64,000 nucleotides of DNA, taken from Chloroflexota bacterium. Its GTDB lineage: Bacteria > Chloroflexota > Chloroflexia > Chloroflexales > Herpetosiphonaceae. Positions 50,798 to 61,000 of the stretch are shown here, piece by piece. A model generated the notes under the pieces. It was given only the letters and a program-made list of their open reading frames with translations, made no database searches and was not told the origin of the DNA. The DNA lies in NCBI GenBank assembly GCA_020161265.1, contig JAIUOC010000006.1:1-64000 (forward strand), read 5' to 3'. The first letter of the stretch is position 1; the number at the start of each line of letters is the position of its first letter. A program made the position numbers and the translations under genes.

Positions 50798-51475
50798 TTA
50801 AACTGAGGGTGCAACTTCGGTTGGCTCCGCCACAGCTGGCTCAGGCTTGACCGAATGCGGCAAGGCTTTGAATAATTTCAAGCCCCATTGCACCGCAGGC
50901 CCAATGCTAACCGCAAACAATAACGTGCCCCAACCAACATCGCCGCCCATGATCCAGCCCAAAAATAGCACCGAAAGCTCAATGCCAGTGCGAACGTGAC
51001 GCACAGGCCAGTTGAAACGCCGCACCAAAAACAGCATAAAACTATCGCGCGGGCCAGCTCCCATATTGGCCCCGATATAGGCTCCGATGCCAATGCCACA
51101 CAATACCAAGGCCACCAGATAGTAGCCCAATTGCCATGGCCATGAGCTTACTGCAGGAATAAACGGCATCGTTAGGTCGGTGACCAGCCCAATCAAAATA
51201 ATATTGCTGATTGTGCCCCAACCAAAGCGAATATCAACCACCAGCAACATCGCCATTAACGCAAAGCCAACTAGTTCGCTAACTAAACCGACCTTCAAGC
51301 CAGTTAGTTTGTTAATCCCTTGATGAAAGAGATCCCACGGCCCCAACCCAAAATGGCTCTGCATCATAAAGCTGATTGCGAGGCCATACATGCTCAAGCC
51401 AAAGATCAATTGAACCCATTGGCGAGCCGCAACTGGCCGAAAATCGAAGTGCCGCGCGATAAATGAACCAAACAT
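50798..51475 (-). CDS. YczE/YyaS/YitT-type integral membrane protein
   Basis: The 225 aa product has five to six helices with the family features GLGPWDLFHQGINKLTGLKVGLVSELVGFALM and IGANMGAGPRDSFMLFLVRRFNWPVRHVRTGIELSVLFLGWIMGGDVGWGTLLFAVSIGPAVQWGLK. Members are poorly characterised. The ATG at 51475 follows AAGGA; the frame opens upstream at 51559 without conserved sequence. It ends in an acidic Pro-rich tail. Confidence 0.85.
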   Translation of the reverse strand: MFGSFIARHFDFRPVAARQWVQLIFGLSMYGLAISFMMQSHFGLGPWDLFHQGINKLTGLKVGLVSELVGFALMAMLLVVDIRFGWGTISNIILIGLVTDLTMPFIPAVSSWPWQLGYYLVALVLCGIGIGAYIGANMGAGPRDSFMLFLVRRFNWPVRHVRTGIELSVLFLGWIMGGDVGWGTLLFAVSIGPAVQWGLKLFKALPHSVKPEPAVAEPTEVAPSV

Positions 51476-51657
51476 AGAGCCATCCTTGTGGAGCAATAAA
51501 CCAATAGTATGTGTTTTAACAGATTGTCCTAGCAACAACGAGTGACAATCGTTGAACATGGATTAGGACAATTATAGCCAACTTTGACCGTAGGAGGATG
51601 GCGCTGCTTTTGCTATACTCGCTCTAGATTCCCGATGTTTTGATATTTGGAGGTTGT

Positions 51658-52782
51658 ATGCAGCTTCGTGATCGTTTGGGCTGGATGTTGAGTGGCATTT
51701 TGCTGGGCATGCTGTTGATGGTGAGTTGCGATGTGGTCAATCAGGCTTCGACGGCTCAGCCCAGTGTGGCCGATGCCGCTGCTGTGCCTTCAACTGGCCC
51801 ACTGGCAACCGCTGCCGCCCAGATGCCGGTCAATCAGTCTGGGGTTGATGCCTATAGCAATGTGATTCGCGCGGTCTATAATCGGGGCAATCCTTCGGTA
51901 GTCCGCATCGATGTGCAAAGCAGCCAAGGCGAATCGCTGGGCACTGGCTTTGTGATCGATAAACAAGGCCATATCGTTACTAATAATCACGTTGTTGGCA
52001 GTAGCCGCAGTGTGTTGGTTAATTTTGTCGATGGCGAGGCGGCGATTGCCGATGTAATTGGGGTTGATAGCGATTCAGATTTGGCAGTAATTAAGGTTCG
52101 CAATCCGAATGCCAATATTTTGATTCCAGTCGAATTTGGCGATTCGGCGGCGGTACAAGTTGGCGATGTCGTGGTGGCGATTGGTAATCCTTACGGCGAA
52201 AATCGGACTGCCACGGCAGGGATCATCAGTGCAATTCGTGGGGCGAAGAATGAGGGCGGCGGTAGTACCTTTTCAATTCCTGGAGTGTTGCAAACTGACG
52301 CAGCAATTAACCCTGGTAATTCGGGCGGGCCGTTGTTCAACAGCCAAGGCCAAGTGATCGGGGTCAACACCTTTATTCTCGATCCATCAGGGCGGGGCGC
52401 GAATATTGGCTTGGGTTTTGCTGTGCCAGTCAATTTGGTTAAGCTGGTTGCTCCCGCCATTATTCGCGATGGTAGCTATACCCACCCCTTCTTTGGCGCA
52501 GCCTTGAGCAGTGTTGATAGCTATTTTGCTGAAGTTAACAATTTGCCAAGCAAAGGCGTTATTATTACCCAACTCTACAATGGCCCTGCTGCTGAGGCTG
52601 GTTTACAGGTTGGCGATGTGATTGTGGCGGTCAATGGTGAGCCAATGCTCGAATCGGGCGATGTGATTTCATTATTGGAATTAACGACCCAGCCGGGTGA
52701 TCGAATTACGGTTACTGTGGCTGAGGGCAATGGCCGTACTCGCGATGTGCAAGTGCAGGTTGGCGCACGTCCAGGCCGCTAG
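51658..52782 (+). CDS. HtrA/DegP-type serine protease with one PDZ domain
   Basis: Extracytoplasmic quality-control protease. The 374 aa product starts with a lipoprotein-like signal (LGWMLSGILLGMLLMVSC, Cys24). The trypsin-like domain has the triad His in VTNNHVVG, Asp in DSDSDLAVIKV and Ser in INPGNSGGPLFN. One PDZ domain follows (about 290-370: GVIITQLYNGPAAEAGLQVGDVIVAVNGEPM). The ATG at 51658 follows GGAGG. It diverges from the YczE-like gene. Likely anchored outside the membrane. Confidence 0.93.
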   Translation: MQLRDRLGWMLSGILLGMLLMVSCDVVNQASTAQPSVADAAAVPSTGPLATAAAQMPVNQSGVDAYSNVIRAVYNRGNPSVVRIDVQSSQGESLGTGFVIDKQGHIVTNNHVVGSSRSVLVNFVDGEAAIADVIGVDSDSDLAVIKVRNPNANILIPVEFGDSAAVQVGDVVVAIGNPYGENRTATAGIISAIRGAKNEGGGSTFSIPGVLQTDAAINPGNSGGPLFNSQGQVIGVNTFILDPSGRGANIGLGFAVPVNLVKLVAPAIIRDGSYTHPFFGAALSSVDSYFAEVNNLPSKGVIITQLYNGPAAEAGLQVGDVIVAVNGEPMLESGDVISLLELTTQPGDRITVTVAEGNGRTRDVQVQVGARPGR

Positions 52783-52812
52783 ATCAAAGCATGCAGCAAG
52801 ATTTCCACCTTC

Positions 52813-52840
52813 AGCCCTAGCGTGATGCGCTGGGGCTTTT
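52813..52840 (+). terminator. terminator after the HtrA-type gene
   Basis: AGCCCTAGCG (52813-52822) pairs with CGCTGGGGCT (52828-52837), one G-T pair, loop TGATG, followed by TTT. It lies 30 bp after the stop. Confidence 0.75.
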
Positions 52841-52842
52841 GC

Positions 52843-52848
52843 TACAAT
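52843..52848 (+). promoter_or_regulatory. possible -10 box of the M20 peptidase gene
   Basis: TACAAT, preceded by GC, starts 5 bp beyond the terminator stem and 30 bp before the GTG at 52878. The -35 would overlap the terminator hairpin and is not convincing. Confidence 0.35.
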
Positions 52849-52877
52849 ACAGTCAGGTTTATCGAAAGGGGTTCTGT

Positions 52878-53975
52878 GTGTCAATCCGTACAAGTTTGGT
52901 TGATCTGACCACGCGCTTGGTGGCGATTCCCAGTGTTTCCGCCGAAAAACGCGATTTGCAGCCAGTGATCGATTTGGTGGTAGCTGAGTTGGCTGATTAT
53001 CCAGCGGCCTTGCTGCATCACCGCGATGCTAATGGCTACCCAATGTTGGTGGTCAATTTCAACCAAGAACTGCGCAGCGATATTATCTTAAATGCCCATT
53101 TGGATGTTGTGCCAGCCCGCCCTGAGCAATGGCAAGCCTTCGAGCGTGATGGCAAATTGTATGGCCGTGGCACGCAAGATATGAAGGGATCGGCGGCGGT
53201 CTACATTGAAATTATTAAAGAAATTGCCCAATTACCTGCTGAACAACGCCCCAGTGTTAGTTTCCAATTTGTCACCGATGAAGAAATTGGCGGAGCTAAT
53301 GGCACGGCCTTATTGCGTGATGAAGGCTGGCAGGCTAATTTATTTATTGCTGGCGAGCCGACCAACCTGAATATTTGTCATGGAGCCAAGGGCATTTTAT
53401 GGCTGGCGGTTGAGCAACCAGGCGTGCCAGCCCACGGCTCGCGGCCTTGGGAAGGCGTGAATCCAATTGAGCGTTTGGCAAGTGGCCTTGGGCGTTTGTA
53501 CGAATATTATCCAACGCCTGCGCAAGAAATTTGGCGCACCACGGTTACGCCTTCGATTATCAAAGGCGGCGATGCTGGCAATCGCATTCCAGCCAATGCC
53601 CAACTGAATCTTGATATTCGCTGGACACCCGAAGAAGGTGCTGATGCGGTGATTGATAACGTTAAGCAAGCCTTTGCGACGAGCAGCGAACCCAACCCCA
53701 ATGTGCAGATTTTGCATCGTGGCACGGCCCTAAATACGCCAGCCGAGGAGCCAAACTTACAACGCATTGTTGACGCTCAACAAACCAGCCTTGGTCGCCA
53801 AGCCCACCTCTTCCGTGAGCATTTTGGCTCTGATGCCCGCTTCTACAGCGATGCCGGAATTCCAGCGGTCTGTTGGGGGCCAGAAGGTGCAGGCTTGCAC
53901 ACCGACGACGAGTGGGTTAGCATCGATGGCTTGGTCGATTATTATCATGCGGTCAAAACCTTGTTGGGTATGTAG
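52878..53975 (+). CDS. M20 family metallopeptidase (deacylase-like)
   Basis: M20 enzymes hydrolyse amide bonds with two zinc ions; the family includes ArgE, DapE and carboxypeptidases. The 365 aa product shows the first metal motif NAHLDVVPARPEQW, GRGTQDMKGSAAVYI, the catalytic/metal Glu pair in VTDEEIGGANG, the dimerisation-domain motif GVPAHGSRPWEGVNPIERLA and the late His in GAGLHTDDEWVSIDGL. It starts at GTG 52878 after AAGGGG. There is no signal peptide. Exact substrate unknown. Confidence 0.9.
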   Translation: MSIRTSLVDLTTRLVAIPSVSAEKRDLQPVIDLVVAELADYPAALLHHRDANGYPMLVVNFNQELRSDIILNAHLDVVPARPEQWQAFERDGKLYGRGTQDMKGSAAVYIEIIKEIAQLPAEQRPSVSFQFVTDEEIGGANGTALLRDEGWQANLFIAGEPTNLNICHGAKGILWLAVEQPGVPAHGSRPWEGVNPIERLASGLGRLYEYYPTPAQEIWRTTVTPSIIKGGDAGNRIPANAQLNLDIRWTPEEGADAVIDNVKQAFATSSEPNPNVQILHRGTALNTPAEEPNLQRIVDAQQTSLGRQAHLFREHFGSDARFYSDAGIPAVCWGPEGAGLHTDDEWVSIDGLVDYYHAVKTLLGM

Positions 53976-53977
53976 TC

Positions 53978-54115
53978 GATTCACGAAGGGCACGAAGTAA
54001 TCAGGCTATAGGCTATTGGCTTTGGGCTATAGGCTATTGCAATACCACCAACTGTTCCGCTAGCCGAGAGCCTTCGGCCTGTAGCCATGATTGCTCTGGG
54101 CTGCTGTTTAACGTT
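53978..54115. repeat. intergenic composite repeat block 7
   Basis: Words: TTCACGAAGGGCACGAAGTA (53980), GGCTATAGGCTATTGGC twice with variation (54003-54039), CTGTTCCGCTAGCCGAGAGCC (54051) and CTGTAGCC (54079). It has the same arrangement of GGCTAT arms facing AGCC arms as blocks 4 and 6. No gene. Confidence 0.6.
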
Positions 54116-54125
54116 ACTTAAACAA

Positions 54126-54157
54126 ATTGGCTACAGCACGGGAGCACTGTAGCCAAT
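54126..54157 (-). terminator. terminator of the DUF4388 gene
   Basis: ATTGGCTACAG (54126-54136) pairs exactly with CTGTAGCCAAT (54147-54157). On the minus strand TTGTTTAAG follows. It lies 24 bp after the DUF4388 stop. Confidence 0.7.
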
Positions 54158-54180
54158 CAAGGAAGCTGTTGCAATATTTT

Positions 54181-54927
54181 TTAGCGGCGAGCTGGGCCTT
54201 GAGCCAAACGCCCAAGCAAACCACCTTGATTTGGGCGACTAATATCGCTCGCTGGCGTTGCTGCTGGTTGGGTGGGCAGTGGAGCCGTCGTTAACTCAGG
54301 TTGTTTGGCTGGGGTTAGGGTTGGCGTTAAGCTAGCCAATGGCATCGGTGCAGTCGTTGGCTCCAAAACCTTGGTTGCTAAGCTTTTAGCAGGATCAACC
54401 CCCATAATTGCCACTACGCCAGCTTTGATCAAGCGGACGATTGCCCGTGAAACATCGATTGGCTCGATGATCAAACGTTCTGCAATTTGGCGAATGCTAC
54501 TTTCACCATTGATTGTCCGTGCCACTGCCACCGCCATCGAATCGAGCGGTTGGCTGGGCGTTGCCCCATTGCGAATATAGGGAATCGCATTATCGCTAGG
54601 GATGAAAATGCGCAATTCGCTCCATGAACGAGCGCGATCCTCAGCCTCGTCACACAAACTCATTGCATCCGAGAGCATCGTTTCTTGGGTTAGCTCGCGT
54701 AAATCGCGCACCGCGAATTCAGCGTTGGGTTCTTCAAATAGCAGCCAAACTGCCTCTGGCCCAACTTTATCGTTATATTCAGCGTGGCGCACCAACCCAT
54801 CGCGGGTCAGGATCAAGCCACGTCCATGTTTGCCGACAATTTCAAGCTCGCCACACATTGAGCTTTGCTGCATCAGTTCGAGTAATTCACGTAAAGGAAA
54901 GCTGTTGAATGTGCCTGTTAGTTCCAT
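54181..54927 (-). CDS. DUF4388 (PatA-N-like) protein
   Basis: The 248 aa product opens MELTGTFNSFPLRELLELMQQSSMCGELEIVGKHGRGLILTRDGLVRHAEYNDKVGPEAVWLLFEEPNAEFAVRD, the DUF4388 domain seen in gliding/taxis and signalling proteins. A winged-helix-like part follows (about 125-175: MAVAVARTINGESSIRQIAERLIIEPIDVSRAIVRLIKAGVVAI), then a Pro/Thr-rich tail. GGGAGG precedes the ATG by 6 nt. A regulatory role in motility or signalling is a family-based guess. Confidence 0.82.
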   Translation of the reverse strand: MELTGTFNSFPLRELLELMQQSSMCGELEIVGKHGRGLILTRDGLVRHAEYNDKVGPEAVWLLFEEPNAEFAVRDLRELTQETMLSDAMSLCDEAEDRARSWSELRIFIPSDNAIPYIRNGATPSQPLDSMAVAVARTINGESSIRQIAERLIIEPIDVSRAIVRLIKAGVVAIMGVDPAKSLATKVLEPTTAPMPLASLTPTLTPAKQPELTTAPLPTQPAATPASDISRPNQGGLLGRLAQGPARR

Positions 54928-55036
54928 GGCAACCTCCCGAATCTGTTTGCCATAGTAACATAACTAGCTTATACATATGTCAATCTGTAGTCCCCTTCTT
55001 GGTTAGTACTGAGATTTACTCCTGTGGTTAAAACAA

Positions 55037-55063
55037 TCACGAGGCAGTAGTACTGCCCCGTGA
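55037..55063 (-). terminator. terminator of the giant surface-protein gene
   Basis: TCACG-GGCAGTA (from 55037) pairs with TACTGCC-CGTGA (to 55063), two mismatches inside. On the minus strand TTGTTTTAACC follows. It is 25 bp after the stop at 55088. Confidence 0.65.
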
Positions 55064-55087
55064 CTTCCGTTAAGCGTTCGTTTGGGT

Positions 55088-58000
55088 TTAGCGTGGTAAT
55101 GGTCGTTCTGGCACGCCAGTCAAATCTTCTGGGGTGCTTGGGCGTTGCTCGTCAAAGACCAAGGTGGTGTTGGCAGGCACAATGTATGGCCCGCGAATAT
55201 TGTTGTAGGTTCCACCATTGATTTCGTGAGTTTCCAGAATTGCGCCATAGTTGGTCAAGCCAAACGAATCGGCTTGGGCATAGATTCGGCTGCCAGCACT
55301 GAGTTGGCCTGGTGGCACGAAGCTCAAATCTGAGCGATAGTATTGGCCACCGCTGATCAAGGTCAGGGTTGCATTCGGCGCTAGCACAGGCGCATTGGTT
55401 GGAATTGCCCATGCCATCCCGAAGAGACCAATACTATTCCATGGTTGGTTGACTGCGGTTGGTGCTTGGAATGGATTGATATAGGCATCAACCCAATAGC
55501 CGCCCGACAGTGGCTCCGAACCTGTGTTGCGAATTGTGACGCGGACTGTGCCGTTCAGCACTTGAATGCTATCAACCACTACGTCAACCGATGCTGGTTT
55601 GGTCGCCATTGGGATGAAGACCAAGGCTCGATCGTCGTTGATGATTGTGATTGTGCTGGTGATTGGTGTGCCGAAGGCTGTGCCAGCTGGGTTGGTCAAG
55701 CTCAACAAGATGGTTTCGTTCAGTTCATAGGTGCTATCATCAATGATTGGCACAATCACTTGAACGCTGGTTTGACCTTGTGGGATGGTCAGCGTTTGGG
55801 TGACTGGGGTGTAATCGCTGAGCGTTGCCGTGCCATTGCTAGTGGCAAAGGTTACCTGAACTGCACTATTTGGATTTGGTGCGTTCAGTTGAACCGTCAC
55901 GGTTGCACTGCCAGTTGCTTCGACCACCTCGTAATTGTTGAGGCTGAAGCTGATGCGTGGCACAACCAAGGCCACAATCGCGCTAGCACTATTGTTGGCC
56001 AGCAGTTGGTCAATATCATCGCTGACGCTGACATTGTTGATTAAGGTTGTATCGCTCGCCAAGCTTGGGCTGATAATCCCCGAAATTTGAATCGAACCAC
56101 TTGCGCCCGCTGGAAGATCGTTGACCGTCCAAACGTAACTTGGGTTGGCTCCCGTATCGGTGATCGTCAGGCCTTGGCTGCTCACATTCACGTTGGTCAG
56201 CAATGGCGAGACAATATCGGTCAAGACGATGTTGCTGGTTTGCAGGTTGCCAGTATTGGTCAAATGGATGGTAAAGGTGACTGGTGTACCTGGTGTTGCA
56301 ACACTTGGTGTAACTTGCTTGCTGATTGCCAAATCGACGCTAGTTAGGGTGACGGTTACATCATCGCTGGCGTTGTAGCTGCGTTCTAAGTTGACCGTGC
56401 CACTGGCCGAAGTCCAGGTGAGATCAACCTCGTTGACCAAGCTTGCGCCAATTGCCAAAGCTGGTGGCGAAGCGACTCGGGCTTGGTAGCCTAGGACTGT
56501 GGTTGAGCCAGTTGCGAAGCTAGCGAAGGTTGCTTCAATGGTTGAGCCATTGATTACAAAGCTGGTTGGAGCTGGGCCTGAGATAACGCTTAGTGAGCCA
56601 GCAACCGCGCTCAATCCAGTTGGCAAACTATCTGCAACCAGCAGATCATAGGCAATCGAATTGCTTTGAGCGGTGTGTTCAATCGTCAAGGTATAATCGA
56701 GCACTTGACCAAAGTCAGGTGTGCTGTCATCAACTGCCTTCACGATGGTCAAGGTTGGTTCAGCAACATCGACGGTGGCGGTGTTGACCGTATCGGTCAA
56801 GCTTGGGTCGGCGCTACCGTTGACGCTATTCAGCAGTTTCGCGCCACGCACCACACTACTGCTGCCATTGACGGTTGCTTGGTAGGTGATGGTAAAGCTA
56901 TCGCTATCGATCGTATCAGCATCGTTGACGTTGCCTGGGTTGACCACGCTGCTGGCAGCAATTGTCAAGGTTTGGCCACTGAGGTTAGCGGTCAAGCCAT
57001 TGACGGTCATTCCGTTGGCGTTGGCTACACTGGCCGAACCAGCGACATAGGTCAAACCAACTGGCAGGCTATCAACAAAGCTCAGGTTATTGGTCGTGCC
57101 TTCGAGTACAGTTGCGGTTAAGACATAGGTCACAACTTCGCCGAAGGTTACTTGGCTGCCAACTGTGCTTGCAATGCTGGTGTTCGCCACGGCTTTTTCA
57201 AGCGCGAAGCTGGTTGCTACGCTGTAATCCAACACATTGCTATCATCAGTGAAGCTTGGTAATTGCGAACCGCTAACATTCTTCCAGGTGATTGAGCCTT
57301 CGCTGCTTGCCGTTGCACCTTGGTTGATGCTATTGGGCAGCGTGTATTCCACAATCACGGTCAGGCGTTGGTCGTTGCTGCCATTGGTGTTGATCAAGAG
57401 ATTAATGTTGCCAGTGTTGATCAAATCACCGTTGGCATCGAAGCCTAAGTTGCCGCTGACGTTGGTGCTGGTTGCACCATCGCTGACAATCGCCGAGATC
57501 AAGGTTGGCGTACCAAAGCTTGCTGGCAAGTCAACATTCAAATCAACATCATAGGCCGAGGCCAAGCTGTTGGTGGTATGGCTAATCACTAGTTGTTGGC
57601 GGATTCTATCGGCGGCATCTACGCCACCATCAGCCGTAAGTTTGCTCAAATTGATGTTGAGGTCTGGCTCAACCACCGTTACCGTGACCGAGTTGTCGTT
57701 ATCGCTCAGGTTGGGGCTAGCCGTTGCATCAACATCGTTGGTCAAGGCCGTACCTGAAGCCACGTTTTGGCCGATGGTTGCACGATAGATCAAGCTAAAG
57801 CTATCGGTATCGAGGCCATCGCTTGGGTAGCTACCAGGATTGGTCGCTGGATCGACGCGGAAGATCACTGTTTGGCCTACGCTGGTCACGGTAAAGTTAT
57901 TCAGCGTGATGCCGCCGTTGCTCAAGATTGCGCCTGAGCCAACTTCATAGCTCATGCCTACTGGCAAGGTATCTGTTAGCACGATATTGCTGGTACTGCC

Positions 58001-61000
58001 TTCAATCACCTCAACTTCGAGGGTATAGGTGACGGTCTGGCCAGCTGAAACCGTACTAGCGGCTGGCACAATTGCCTTGGTTACTGCAAAGAACGAAGCA
58101 ATTGAGTCATTAATGCTATCGGTCTTGCTATAGCGTGGCAAGCTCACATCGGCTGCGTTGCGCCAAGTTACGCCACTTTGCATGCCTGCCAAGCTAGCCG
58201 GAGCAGCAGTGTTATTCACTTCAGCGCTAATCGTCAAGACAATTTGTGAGCCAATTGGCATACTTGCTGGGGTATTAGTTTGCAGGTTGTTGCCAACAAT
58301 TGCAAAGCTACCACCAGTTGCCCCGCCAGTTTGTTGGGCGCTCACAATGTTCAAGTTGCTGAGGTTGCTGGTAAAGCTGCTGGTAATCGCAACCGTGTTC
58401 GCATCCTGCGCATTGGCTCCAGCAGGATTATTGACCGTCACGACAAAGGTGATTGGATCGCCTGCTTCGAGTTGAGCATCGCTGGTTTCAGCAACACTTA
58501 GCGTCAAGTCGGGTTCGCGCACAGTCACGCTAACCGAGTTGTTGTTATCGCTCAGGCTTGGGTCGGCGGTTGCATCAACGTCGTTGGTCAGGGTTGTGCC
58601 AAGGCTTACGTCGTTATCAACCATGGCTCGGTAGCGAATTACAAAGCTATCGCTATCGGTTGCTGCGGCGTTATTGACATTGCCTGGGTTGACCACGCTG
58701 CTGGCCGCAATCGTTAATGTTTGACCACTCACGTTAGCGCTAAAGCCATTGATCGTCATGCCATTGGCATCGAGCACCTGGGCTGAATCAGCAACATAGC
58801 TCATACCAACAGGCAAGGTATCGACCCAGCGAGGATTGGTCGTTGTGCCTTCCAGTACCGTCGTGGTTAAGGTATATTCAACCACTTGGCCTGGCGAAAC
58901 CGTACTGACTGCTGGCGAAATTGCCTTCGTCACACTCCAAACACTTGGAGCAGTAATGGTTGGGGCGGAACCAGTTGCCGTATAGACTGGACGGCTAACT
59001 CCGCTAGCGTTCGACCATGTTGTGGTTGCTGAGTTGTCAATTGTCGAGTTTGGCGTAATCAGATCGCGAATTGTTCCTTGAACAACCACCGTTAGTACCT
59101 GATCATTCGAGCCATTGGTATCGATCAAAAGATTGAGATTGCCAGTTACTCGGAGCACACCACCGCTGAGCGAGAAATTACCAGAAACATTGGTGCTGGT
59201 TGCACCATCGCTGACAATCGCTGAAACCAGCGTCAGGTTTTGGAGTTGTAATGGCAAGGTGTCAGTCAGCAAGACCGATGTTGCATTATTGTTGCTGCTT
59301 GGCACGTGAGCTACGCGAATTTGGTAGCGTACCGTGTCGCCAGCATCAACCCCACCCGTCGCGGTGGTAATGGTCTTGACCACGCTCAAGGTTGGCTCAA
59401 CCACGGTTACCGACACTTGATTGTTGTTATCAATCAAGCTTGGGCTAGCGCTTGAATCAAGGTCGTTGGTCAAAACCGTGCCACCAGCGACATTACCGAC
59501 GACTGTTTGATAGGTCATCAAGAAGGTGTCGATATCAACGTTGCCAGCATTGTTGGTATTGCCGGGGTTGACGATGCTGGTTGCGCTAATCGTCAGGGTT
59601 TGGCCGCTGAGCGAGACGCTGAAATTGTTGATCGTCACACCATTGGCATTCGAGATTTGCGCCGAGCCTGGGACATAGCTCATACCAGTTGGAATGGTAT
59701 CGACCCAAACTGGATTGAGGGTTGTACCTTCAATCACGGTCGTACTAACAGTGTAGGTTACGACTTGGCCGATGCTGACTTGGGTCGTTGGCGGAACAAT
59801 AAATTTGCCAACAACCCAACTGCTCGCGACATTGATCGTGGGAGCCGTAGCACTATCGTTATAGTTGGCATTGAAGATGCCGCCAGGGTTGCGCCACGTG
59901 AGGTCGGCAGTATTGCTGATTGTGCTCAGTGGCGTGGTTGAGTCTGCTACCAGACCGCGAACCATCAAGGTCAATACTTGGTCGTTAGCACCGTTGGTGT
60001 TGAGATCAAGCCCAAGGTTGCCAGTGGTGCGTAATTGACCAGTAACAATCGTGAAGTTGCCAGCCACATCGGTGGTGGTTGCCCCATCACTGACCGTTGC
60101 CGAGAGAATGCTGGTAGCACTCAATTGGCTTGGCAAGGTATCGGTAATCATCACGCTGGTGGCGTTGGCTCCGCTGCTAGCGGTTGGCTGAACCTTGATG
60201 AAGTAGCGTACTTCATCGCCCGCATCGATGCCCGTGGTGACTGAATTGATTGTCTTGCTGATGGTGAGTTCTGGCTCGACCACCGTAACCGTGACTTGAT
60301 TGTTGGTATCGCTCAAGCCTGGGTCGGCACTGGCATCAACATCATTGGTTAATGGCGTGCCACTGGTGGCGTTGCCTGCTACCGTTGCTTGATAGGTAAT
60401 CGTAAAGCTATCGGTATCAGCAGCAGCAGCATTATCCACATTGCCGGGGTTGGTTACGCTGCTGGCACTAATAGTTAGCACTTGGCCGCTGAGATTGACC
60501 GCGAAACCATTGACAGTCATGCCGTTGGCATTTTCAACGACGGCTGAAGCTGGCACATAGGTCATGCCAGCAGGCAAGGTATCAACCCATTGAATGTTAT
60601 CGGTTGTACCTTCAATTAGGCTTGTACTCAATCGATAGGTAACGGTTGCGCCTGCGCCAACTTCAGGGCCAGGGGCAGCCACGGTTTTGGTAACACTAAA
60701 GTTATTCGGAATCGTAATGCTTGGGGCAAGATCAGTGGCAGTATAGGTGGAGCGTTGGACTCCTGCGCTATTGCTCCAATCCACGGTGGCGGCATTAGCA
60801 ATCGTGCCACCTGGATTAATCTGGTTGCGTACTTGACCAGCTACAACGATCGTTAGGCGTTGATCGTTGGTGCCATTGGTGTTGAGCAACAAGTCTGGCG
60901 GCGTAAGCGTGACCAAATCGCCGCTGCCGTTGATGCTAAAGCTACTGGCAACATCGGTATTGGTTGCACCATCGCTAATTGTGGCACTTTCAATCACCAT

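Noticed and set aside
55445..56044. Plus-strand ORF of 199 codons inside the giant gene
   Set aside because: Its Cys/Trp/Asp-rich, unstructured translation is the complement of the repeat modules; no ribosome site and no promoter. Many similar plus-strand ORFs across 56-63.6 kb were rejected for the same reason.
60410..60432. GCA-run in the giant gene as a microsatellite or phase-variation switch
   Set aside because: The run is a trinucleotide in frame and very short (about four units), so slippage would not change the frame; it is better explained as part of the duplicated module.
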